Shown here piece after piece: positions 46,649-56,658 of a stretch of DNA of 64,000 nt. Numbering within the stretch: the first letter of the stretch is position 1; each line of letters opens with the position of its first letter. Origin of the DNA: Cinnamomum chago (Eukaryota; Streptophyta; Magnoliopsida; Laurales; Lauraceae); the NCBI GenBank assembly GCA_038049695.1, contig CP142458.1, positions 42,253,501-42,317,500 on the forward strand. The letters run 5' to 3'. The notes under the pieces are model-generated. The model ran no database searches. It was not told where the DNA came from and saw nothing but the letters and a program-made list of their open reading frames with translations. The position numbers were made by a program, and so were the translations under genes.

Positions 46649-46744
46649 CCGATCGATCGGCCGAAATTTCTGTACCAGAAATGCACAGGGTCCGATCGAT
46701 CGGCCCAAAAAGCCTTACTGTTAAAAGACAGATCGATCGATCGG
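46649..46744. repeat. Palindrome cassette, CCGATCGATCGG type, in mosaic LTR
   Basis: CCGATCGATCGG at 46649-46660 and 46692-46703, and GATCGATCGATCGG at 46731-46744. It matches the A1 type, although the LTR ends are family B. Confidence 0.85.
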
Positions 46745-47713
46745 CCCTGGGCGTGCAACAGGTCCGGGACACTGATTTTTCCTTCCTTTTTCCTTTCCAA
46801 CACTTAAACCACTAGCATTTCTCTTCCAAAATCACTTCAAATCCTCATTAAAACTCCAATGAACAATCAAATTCAAACACCTCTTTAAAATGAGTATCAA
46901 ATCAAGTCAATGTAACTTATAACATAACCATGAATAGCCAATCCAACCTCATTCCTTATAAAACCATATGAACAAACTTGACTAAATAAAATGCATACAT
47001 TCCCAAGAGTTCCAAGAGATTTAACAAGAGAGAAAAACCCATTCACATGCATTTCAAAATCAATAGAAATGTGACAAGAAGCATATGTGCAAACATGTAT
47101 CCAATGATCAAGAACAAGTAATAAAACTTAAGATTTTCTCATAAAACTTAATAACATTCAAACCATCCATTCATCCACTTGCCTTTGACTCTAATCAAGC
47201 AAATCAAGCTCCTAATCACCTCTCAAGCTCAAGATCCACAATCTCTACAAAAACCCCCAAAACAAACCCTAAAATGGGTTAAACAATGAAATGACAAGGA
47301 AACCATTCAATAATCAAGGTGGAGCTTCTCTAAGGCTAGAAGATTACAAATCTAGAAGATGAAGAAGAACACTTACTTGCAAGGTCCTCTAATGGACAAG
47401 GTAAGCTCAAAGGAAGTCTTGTGATGGAGGGTTCTCTTCACAAATGGTATCAATGGAAAGCTTGCAAGATGAGGAAGAAGAAGACGGTCTCTATTTCGAG
47501 TTTGGTGCAAGATTGGTGAGGATTTGAGATGGAGAAGCAAGAAGAAGAAGAGGAAACACAAGAGCAAACCCTAGGCTCAGTTGTGTGCTGGAGCAATGGA
47601 GAGGAAATGAGCAATGAAGGGGATGGGTTCCTCTTATAAACAAGTGAGGTTTGGGTCCCACAACTTAAAGAACTTGGGTGGCTGAAATCATCTAATTCGG
47701 GACCTCGGATGGA

Positions 47714-47744
47714 TTCGACGAAGAAGGAAGAAATGATCATCGAA
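47714..47744 (-). promoter_or_regulatory. U3 inverted repeat in mosaic LTR
   Basis: TTCGACGAA (47714-47722) and TCATCGAA (47737-47744), one mismatch. In sense it lies about 75 bp upstream of the TATAAGAGG-like sequence near 47631-47639. Confidence 0.55.
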
Positions 47745-48122
47745 ATATCTAGTTTCCAAAAAGTATATCTTTCATGGGTTTCGAGAATATCGAGTTTTGG
47801 GTACAGATTTGGTGTGCAATGACTGTTTTGCCCTCAAGGCCAAGAAATCGGGTTTCGGGTTCTCAAATGGATACGAGATCAACATGAAAGTTGTAGGATT
47901 CCTCAAGATGAATGCAACGGCCAAAAACACAATACGAAACAAATCGGGAAAATCTCACAAGTAAATGCAAAGCCGAAAAGGGAACCCCCAAAGGGCCCAA
48001 AACTAGAAGAAAACCCATTCTAGCTCACAAACTCAACCCAACAAATACTAATCCCACTAAAAGAAACTAATCCACAAATAAAACAACACTAATCCAAGAG
48101 ATTAGGGGTCGGGTTCTCACAC

Positions 48123-48384
48123 TTTGACCACCAAAGTCTTTTAGCAGCATGTAGACGGGATGGGCATGAGATTCAATCTTGATTGGCATTGAGCCCAAGT
48201 GGGATGTTGTTAATTTTATGGTCTCAATACCAAGTATATGATGTAATAAATTGATTAATTTCTTTATTTATCAAATACAATCATGCTTTCCTTTCATGAG
48301 ATGAATGGTGTTTAATTATATACTTGCACATAACCAATACAAATGACATAATGGTTCATGAGATAAACCGGAGTCCACAAGTAT
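48123..48384 (+). repeat. 262-bp direct duplication, right copy
   Basis: Second copy of 44052-44313. Beyond 48384 the copia LTR continues uninterrupted (CTAGATGTAATACATG), so this copy belongs to the real 3' LTR. Confidence 0.92.
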
Positions 48385-48950
48385 ACTAGATGTAATACAT
48401 GTGTGTGGATGAGATCCACATACAAGAGACATGTATTGCAAATCTTATACTTAAATATCTTCACAACCAGTAATGATATTAGGCATCTCATTTGACATGG
48501 TTGCAGCACTTTGATCACTATGAGATAGTGTGATTTGTCTCGATCATCAGAATGTAAGATTTTGGATCATGGTGCTGGTACATTGGATGTATTGAAGGAC
48601 CATGAGAAGCACCTTATATATGTTAGGGATTTTGTGTTTTGCAATTTGATGGATGCATTAACTTTTTAATCATCATTTGAATTTTCACACATGCATTGAT
48701 TTAGAAAATCTTAAAATCTTGATTTATACATGTTTTGTTTTTTAAACTTGGATGCAATTATATTTGAAAAGAATTTTTATAAATCAAGCAAGCCATTGGT
48801 TTTAAAGTTTCGAATCTTTTTTGGATTTTTATGTTTCATGTTTTAAAACCCTTGGTATGATTTAAAGCATGTTTCCAAGCTTGATTTAATGACCCAAAAA
48901 TTCCCTCAAGAAAATACTTTGAAAAATGCAAAATTAGGGAATTTTGGTCC

Positions 48951-49119
48951 CAGGTCGACCTGCAGTGTGCCAAGTTGACCGGGCCTACAGAAGGCCAGGT
49001 CGACCAGGGAAGGCTAGGTCAACCGGCCCAACTAAAGGCCAGGTCGACCGGGTAAAGAGCCGTTATGTCCTTTTTCAAACGGTCAGTTTTATGACCGTTG
49101 AAGGCCAGGTCGACCGGGG
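48951..49119. repeat. Palindrome cassette, CCAGGTCGACCGGG type (5' LTR)
   Basis: Four exact GGTCGACC copies plus two degenerate ones (GTTGACC, GGTCAACC), ending about 25 bp upstream of the TATA box. Less regular than the 3' LTR cassette. Confidence 0.87.
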
Positions 49120-49143
49120 AAGAGCCGTTGGGCACTTTTTGGC

Positions 49144-49150
49144 TATAAAT
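49144..49150 (+). promoter_or_regulatory. TATA box of LARD-like 5' LTR
   Basis: GGCTATAAATACT downstream of the palindrome cassette. Same at 57149-57155 in the 3' LTR. Confidence 0.72.
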
Positions 49151-50470
49151 ACTAGTTCATTCATTTGTCAAAAGTTACCAATTTTAAGGCCCTCCTTGAG
49201 AGGTTTTGAGGCCAATGAAAGGGGAATGAGCTAAGGGATGAAAGGGGTCATTAGGAAAGCTAAAGCTTGGATTAATGAAGTTAAATCTCTAAGTAAGCTT
49301 TACTTTTCTTAATCATATGTTTTCATGCCTTGCTTTAATTATTGGTAAATCTTTTGTAGCATGATAAACTATGATTTGTTGTATCCTTAACATGTTTATG
49401 TTTTGAATTGATTTATTGTTTTGGATGCATCACTATTGATTCAATCCAAGTGGTACTTTAATTGGTAAATCTAAGTAAATCATGTTAATGAAAGAATCTT
49501 TGAAATTATATGTAACATGATTCCTACACTTGGTTGAATCTTTGGTTGTTGTTTTTCATCATAAGAAAATCACTTTCAAATCTATCTTATGTTTTGGATT
49601 CAACAACTTCACAAATCATATGTATCTTTGTTTTAAAGTTTCACAACTTGCCTTTCTTTGATAGGTATATCATATTCAAGTTGAATTTATAATTACATAT
49701 GATTTGTCCCCTAATTTCAATCAAATCTATTTTTATGTTTTGAGCTACATTGTTAATTTGATTGACATCCCTATGCATCACATGTTTTATACTTAGAATT
49801 TCACAACTTGTTTAGGATACAAATGTATATCTTTTACAAGTTATTTTTAACATGTGACTTGCATTCTTTCCTCAATCATAAATGTTTTATGAGCTAAAAC
49901 TTTCAAAAGCCTTAGGCATACATTTATGAGCTTTAATTTTCAAAATGATTGAGGACATCATACATACACATTGAGCATTCATCTTTGCATTCATAGTGTG
50001 TGTGTATGAATTAGTTTTTCACTTCCATATCTGCCTAATTAAGAGGCATTGTAATGAGCTATTAATTGAATCTCCATCAAGTGTATTTTAGACACTAATT
50101 AGACAGATAACCAACCATTGGTTGAAGAGGTTATTGCTTAGCCTAAGAAAAGCATAGTGTAATAGGTTGATGTTAAGCCTTGAAAAACATCATTGTAAAG
50201 GTTATTGCTTAGCCTATTGAAAAGCATAAATAGTGGAAATCCGGTGGGGTGTTGGATCACAAGCTGGTAGTGGATGTAGGCATTGAGGCCGAACCACTAT
50301 AAATCATTGTGTGATGGTGCATGCTTTGTGGTGATTATTTTTGTAAGCTTCCGCATTTATTTACTTAATCACCACTTGTGACGAGTTTAATTTAAAGAAG
50401 TTAAAATTGGTCATAATTGAAGCTCACCCTATTCACCCCCCTCTAGGGTTCGGATCCCTGGACTTTCAAT

Positions 50471-50482
50471 TGGTATCAGAGC
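50471..50482 (+). other. Primer-binding site of LARD-like element
   Basis: TGGTATCAGAGC two bases after the 5' LTR, initiator tRNA-Met type. Confidence 0.92.
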
Positions 50483-52271
50483 GAGGTTACTCCATGTTAG
50501 GACTTAACAACCCGGAGTTGATCCTTATTCGCTATGATCTAGATTAGAACCCTAAAGTTGTGTTTTATTGCATATCTTTTTAATGATTTCCACTATGATC
50601 GAAAATGAAATTTCCCCACTAGTTTCATTGCACCACTCTAAGACTTTTTCAAGTTATATATCCAAGAGTTGGTGAGTCCTCAAGTGAACTCTCAAGGACA
50701 TCCTTATCAAGACCTTAGGTGAATCTTCATTGGTACACATTTAGACTAACCTTAAGGCCTTGATCCTCTCTAGACCAACCTATTCTTTTTAGTTAAATCT
50801 TTTTGTTGGTCATGTTACATTTGCATTTTGTTTCTTTATAGTCACATCTCTTAAAATGCAATGTTTCTTTGGGATCATTTGATTTTGTCTTCATGAACTT
50901 TTAAGTTATATCTCATGGTTTTCAAAATCCTTTTGATTGCAATATTTTCATGATGGATTTGCATTTTGTTCATATAGTTATATCTCTTGTAGTGCATATC
51001 TATTCATGATCAATTGATCGTGATTACAAAAGCTTTCATAGCTAGATTTTTCGTGATCAATTGATGTTGGAAAATCTTTTGATGAATGTCATAGTTAGAT
51101 CTTTTTTTTAAATCAAATGATTTGAAGCAATTTAAGTTTTCCATTGATTTTTCAAGTTATATCTCTTGGTATGGGAAATATGTGTTCAATTTGTATGAGT
51201 GTCTATTGTCATTTTTAGAATACAAATTGAAAATTTATAATAGTACACTTCTTGTTTTTCAAAATCACTTGCTCATAATTCTATAAATGATTCTTTGTTG
51301 GAATTTTAAATATTGAAGTGATTTGAAAGACTTTGGAAAATGTTCTAAGCTTTATTGGTTGTATTTATAGAAGCATTTTCCTTGAATTTATTTCCTTGTG
51401 CCTAATTATGATTATATCATTTGTAAGGACATAATTTTTACAAACAATTTGCATCTTTGTTTATTTAGTTCATTCTCTTTATGCAAATTGATTTTGATGT
51501 CTTACATTGCTTGGTTGGATATGGTTTCATTGATTTGCATGCTTGTGCCTAACTTGGTATATATTTTCACTAATGCAAAATGATGATTGTTTATGTGCTT
51601 TATAGTAAAATCTTGTATTTGAGCTTATTAAGTACATATGTGATTTAATGTGCTAAGTTCATTTGGTATAAGCCTCATATTCTTTTTCCATTGCATTGTA
51701 AGCTTAGTACATTTGCTAAGAGTGGAGATATTGCATGATAGCTTAATGGATCATTTTAGATGAATTGGAATTAATTCATTGTTCTAAATAGCTATATCCA
51801 TATATGTGATCCATCTTCATCTTTATGCGATCCATGATGTCCCTCTAACTCCATACCTTCTTGTGCTTGCTGTAAGACCCCGACCCGAGTGAACTCAATT
51901 AGTACTAATTAAGCCGTGTGTAAGTTCTAAGCTTGATTAGTGATTTTTGGCTAAGTTGGGTTTGGAATAGCTTTTGAAATAGTTTTGGGGAATTTTGATT
52001 GTCTTGTGTTTAGTGGGACCCTTTGGGGGTTCCTTCTTTACAACCTTTCATACGCTTGAGGATTTATCGGAGATTTTGCATTCATTGTTTTAATCCCGTT
52101 TTATTTGTATTGATAGTCCCTACAACTTTCATGTTGATCCCGTCCCCGTTCGAGATCCCGAAACCCGATTTCATAGCATTGAGGGCAAAACAGTCATTGC
52201 ACACAAAATCTGTACCCAAAACTTGATATTCCCGAAACCAGCGAAACATATACTTTTTGGAAACTAGATAT

Positions 52272-52302
52272 TTCGACGATCATTTCTTCCTTCCTCGTCG
52301 AA
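52272..52302 (+). promoter_or_regulatory. Conserved U3 inverted repeat (copy A3)
   Basis: TTCGACGA (52272-52279) and TCGTCGAA (52295-52302), 8 bp perfect, 15-bp spacer, 73 bp upstream of the TATA box. Confidence 0.62.
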
Positions 52303-52374
52303 TTCATCCGAGATCCCGAAAGCCAAGATTTCAGCACTTGAATGTCTTAAGTAGTGGGACCCATTTCCATTGCT

Positions 52375-52383
52375 TATATAAGG
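52375..52383 (+). promoter_or_regulatory. TATA box of family A LTR (A3)
   Basis: TATATAAGG, preceded by the conserved inverted repeat. The A1 copy has lost the box (GTTAACAAAGG near 661). Confidence 0.68.
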
Positions 52384-53220
52384 AGACCCATCTTCCTCAT
52401 TTTTCCTTTTTCCAGCACAAAAGAGAGTCTAGGGTTTATTTGGGCAACTTTTCTTCTTCTTCTTGCTCTCTCCATCTCAACCTCCTACTAATCTTACACC
52501 AACATCATATTGGAGGTCACCATTCTCTTCCTCATCACCATAGCTCTCTATTGATACCATTTGTGAAAAAAACCCTCCATTCCAAGATCTTCATTGAGCT
52601 TACTCTTGCCATTAGAGGACCTTACAAGTAAGTAATCCTTCCCATCTTCTAGATTTGTGTTCTTATAGTCGTAGAGAAGCTTCATCTTCATTATTGTAGG
52701 GTTTCCCTTTCTATTTCATTGTTTGACCATTTTAGGGTTTGTTTGTTTTGGGGATTTTGCTCATAGCTTGGATCTTTGACTCGGAAGAGTATTAGAGCTT
52801 AATTTCCTTGAATAGAAGACATAAGGCAAGTGGATGATTGATTTTTATAAGCTTTCATGATTTTTGGTATTTTTCCACTCATGCCTATTTATTGCATTGG
52901 TTTGAAATGAATGCTCATGATAGAGTTTGGTAGTGCATTTATGACTTATAAGTGTATTGGTGCATGGCATTTAATTTCCTCTTGTTTTGTTCTAAATGTA
53001 CTCTATGGTGAAATGGTTTCCTTCTTTCTTTATTTGTATTGGATTTGATGTTAATGGAGGAGGTGATGGAATGAACCCATATTGGAGTTGTTGAGAAATG
53101 TAGATAGTGCATTGGAGGAACTTTTAGCTCAGTTTTATGGCAAGGATTAAGTGGAAGTGAGGAGAATGGTTTTGAGGAGGAAAATGGCTCAAATCTGAAC
53201 ACAATGGGTGTTTCCCGCAC

Positions 53221-53430
53221 CTGGCGGTCAGCCAGCGGTCACCTGGCGGCTAGCCGTCTGGTGACTGGTGGCTAACCGCCAGCTAACCGAACAGTCGCGG
53301 TTGCTTTTCCAGAGAGCAACATTTCCACCTGAAAACTCAGTCAGCCTCACGGTTAGCCAGCGGCTAACCGCCAGCTGACCGCAAGGTAACCGAAATTACC
53401 CAGAAAACCATTCCGGTTCGCTCGAGCGCT
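53221..53430. repeat. Palindrome cassette, GCGGCTAGCCG type plus one CGCTCGAGCG (A3)
   Basis: Alternating GGCGGTCAGCC, GGCGGCTAGCC, GGTTAGCC and GGCTAACCGCC units, ending with GTTCGCTCGAGCGC at 53417-53430. Inverted relative to A2 at 11605-12017. It lies about 850 bp downstream of the TATA box. Confidence 0.82.
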
Positions 53431-56400
53431 GAGCTTTGTCGGTCAAAGGAGATTCACTAGGCAATGTATGAGGCCATTGGAGAAAGAAACCATATCACGA
53501 AGATGTCATTCTAAGTTTTGAAAATTCAAAGTGTATAAGGAGCCCGGAATGTCCCCAAACTCAAAGAGTACCAAATTATTAACAGATCGACATACGGGAT
53601 CCCTATTCACTTCAAATAAATCTTGAACCCGATACTTTACCCGAGATTTCAATTGCTCATTGTACTTTATCGATCCCGAGATTTATACTACATGTCTTGT
53701 TTTCCCGAAAGCATTGAATTACACTTAAAATAATTACTTGCCTTGAAGTGCATTGCACGACATGAAATGACAGTGTGCCCTTGAGCACCCCCGTCTTGCC
53801 CGTTTATTTATTGTACTTGATTTACTTGCATATGTCTCGATTTGTTATTTGACCTATTAGTCGGCACCACTAAGCTTGGATAACCCTGTTGGTCTGATCC
53901 ACTGACTTGGAGATCCCCCTCTTGTCCCGCCAGCTGCAGTTTGGATCCCGCTACCCGGTTATTACCGTGGTCTTGTCCCGATGCCGCAGATTGCTACTGT
54001 GGTTCCCGATGCCCGGCTCGCTACCGTGGTCATGTATAGTATATGTATATGTATATGTATTTATAAAATCCACTGTTTCTCCTCACCTCGAGTGACTGAG
54101 ATCAGTGCCTAGTTATTGCTCTATCGCTTTAGTGATAGAGGACTTAGCTTCATGTGGTTGCCATCTTGCTTGTTTCCTGTTTCCTTGGTCACATGTACAT
54201 GTTTTATAATGCATACTTGTATTTGAATAAATTTTTTATCTCGTTTATAGAAATTGTTATTTAAACAGGTTTAAATGCTTTTGAAGGTAAATTCATTTAT
54301 TATTATATTGTCATTGTATTTTACTCATTTGCCAAACCGTCATATTTGACCCACTCTTTGGTACTCAGGTCCCGTTGTTGGTTATCCCGAGGAGGAGCAC
54401 GAGGAGGCGGTTAGAGAACCGCAACAGTTAGTTGAGTGGCGTACTGATGATGTCATGTAGACATTGGATTGCTAGAGAGAGATAACATTTTGGGAGAACT
54501 TATAACTCATTCTTTTGGGATTATATTTTGTTTATATTGGCCTCTATTTTTGGGAAATGTAATTAAATGATCTTTGTATAAACATTAACTTATTTTTGGG
54601 TAACATGCCAATGATCATTGCTCATTCTGATACGGTACTATACTTGTGGTATTTATCTTTATGATCTGAGATGGATTGAATATTTGATTTGCTACACGCT
54701 TCCGCACTTAATAGAAATGTTCATGTATGGTTGTGATATCCTCACCGCGGACACCTGTGGGAAATTAAATAAGTGTGTGCACCTTGTTGACACACTCTAC
54801 ATATTAACTCTCGAATGTCCCGATCCCGGATTAGGACCTCGGTAGCCCGGTCCGGGGTCGCGACACTTGTATAGTTATATTCTTTATTGATGATATGGTA
54901 TGAGTTAGATCTTGATTGTTGATTGATCCTCTCTATGCAAATGTCAAATGATTCCATGTATGGTTGTGATATTAGTTATATTTGTAGAAACCATACTAGA
55001 ACTCAAATCCATCCTCTATGCTTTCTAGTCATTTCTTTTTGGATGGTTATGATGTTGATTCATGTATATTCTCTAAGTGATTTCATCCTTATACATGTTT
55101 CAACTTCATAGTAGTGATCTTGATCATATGAAACTATTTGAAATTCATTCCTCATATATCTATATGTTTGATGGATATCTTAGTAGTTGAATTCATATGA
55201 TTTTGACACTTTGAAAATTGCATGCATTACCAAGTTATATCCTTTTGCATTGCAATTTACCTTGTTCATCACTATGCTCATTAGTTATATCTTTAAAAGT
55301 GATGAATATCCATTTATGATGATTGATGGGATTTTGTGTTTGTCACATTCTTGCTCTTAATCATGTTGTCAAATTCAATTGGTTTCAATTGGTATAATTC
55401 TCGATTGGTTTGATTTCTTGTGAATGTGATAGACCTTGTGTACATTGGATTGAACTTGATAGTAATATATTTGTTCCATGTCACACACCATTAGCATCAT
55501 AAATTTCCATGTTTGCCACCTCTCTTGCTCATATAGGTAAATCTCATGACCACCATGTTTATGTATTCATAATCTTGGTTGGTTAATAGTTGAGGTTGGC
55601 TTCATGTTTGAATTTCATTTCACTCATCTTGCACATGATAGTCATATTTTTGGATTGAATGAAATGATTTCAAAAGTTTCATAGCATATGTTCTTCATAG
55701 TTAAATTGATTGATGCTATGTTTAATAAACCCCATTTCATCATGGATAGCTCTAATTTGGATTTATCTTAATAGTTATATTCTTTATAACTCCATTTTAG
55801 AGTGATTGTTTTAATAGAATCATCCTTGAACCTCAATTGGTATTCTTTGTTTTTCCAATTGGTATCCATGATTGCTTTTCTCTTTGACCTTGCTTTCTTT
55901 TGGTAATTTGATCATATTGAGCCTTATAGTTAAACATGTCTAATCCTTTCCTTGAAGTTGACCCTCATTTGGTTAAACCGTCTTCTTCTTGAACCAAATA
56001 GTTAAATCTTTGTCAAAAGTTTGACAAAAGGAGAGAATGGAATGAGGGGGAGTGTAAACCTTCATAGGAAGTATTAGTTTTGATCAGATTCACCCTTGGA
56101 TTGGCTTTGAACCCTTAGAGACTACTTCCATACATGATAACCTGTTATGTATTTCATTTTCAATGTCTTTTGTTAACAGGTGGTACTAAAAGGTATTTTC
56201 CTTATTTCATGTGTGTAGGTACCTTTGCAATTTAATGTCAAAGGGGGAGAGAGCATTCAAGTTCTCTAAAGGGGAAGAGAATGTCCAAGCTTCCTAAGGG
56301 GAGATATTGTAGGATCTTCTACAGGGGGAGAGAATGCATATCTTGCCAAAGGGAGAGAGAGGCATTCAAAGGGGGAGAGCTAATAGAAGAAAGAAAGCTT

Positions 56401-56603
56401 GGAAGCAAAAGAAGATGCTTGGCCATAGAGAGGAAGATGAAAAGAAAGCTTGAAGAATGATCAAGCTCCAAGCATCAAGAAGAATGAAGAAAAGAAACCC
56501 AGAGCCCAAGCTAAGAGAATGAGCATCCAAGAGATTTCAAGACTTGTCCAGCTTAGGGGGGAGCTGAAGACTTAGTGTGTTAATTCAGTGTTGAGTAAGT
56601 TGC

Positions 56604-56658
56604 CATCAAATTGCAAAGGGGGAGATTGTTAGGGATTTTGTGTTTTGCAATTTGATGG
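56604..56658 (+). promoter_or_regulatory. Perfect 15-bp hairpin enclosing polypurine tract and 3' LTR start
   Basis: CCATCAAATTGCAAA (56604-56618) and its exact reverse complement TTTGCAATTTGATGG (56644-56658) flank a 25-base loop. The loop contains the polypurine tract GGGGGAGAT and the LTR terminus TGTTAGGG. The right arm is LTR sequence and so is also present in the 5' LTR. Confidence 0.85.
56617..56627 (+). other. Polypurine tract of LARD-like element
   Basis: AAGGGGGAGAT directly before TGTTAGGG at 56628. Confidence 0.88.

Larger units (their letters stand above)
44314..48121 (-). mobile_element. Mosaic B/A solo LTR without target duplication
   Basis: Minus orientation, about 3.8 kb. 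Both ends are family B (TGTGAGAACCCGACC at the right; GGGGGCGTGAC at the left, terminal base changed). The region from about 45430 to 47900 follows family A, including its CGATCGATCG cassette and U3 inverted repeat. The flanks differ (GTATA left, CTTTG right), and a 262-bp copia duplication surrounds it. Contains a 63-bp tandem duplication (45508-45570, 45571-45633) and a short version of the B1 tandem array (44985-45300). Confidence 0.87.
48621..50468 (+). repeat. 5' LTR of LARD-like element
   Basis: 1,848 bp. Cassette 48951-49119, TATA box 49144-49150. Confidence 0.93.
51871..54865 (+). mobile_element. Solo LTR, gypsy family A (copy A3)
   Basis: 2,995 bp, TGTAAGACCCCGACC to GGGGTCGCGACA, inside the LARD-like internal region. 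Flanks CTTGC and CTTGT are a probable target duplication with one change. Best preserved A copy: inverted repeat 52272-52302, TATATAAGG 52375-52383, cassette 53221-53430. It matches A2 closely and contains the uninterrupted sequence at the family C insertion point (about 53205-53240). Confidence 0.9.
50469..56627 (+). other. Non-coding internal region of LARD-like element
   Basis: 50469-51870 and 54866-56627 are AT-rich with no convincing ORF. A motif close to (C)ATAGTTATATCTCTTG recurs every 50-150 bp, for example near 50655, 50787, 50905, 50973, 51090, 51152, 54873, 54975, 55233, 55289, 55771 and 55985. From about 56030 there are repeated purine runs (GGGGGAGAGAATG, AGGGGGAGAG) before the true polypurine tract. 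Confidence 0.75.
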
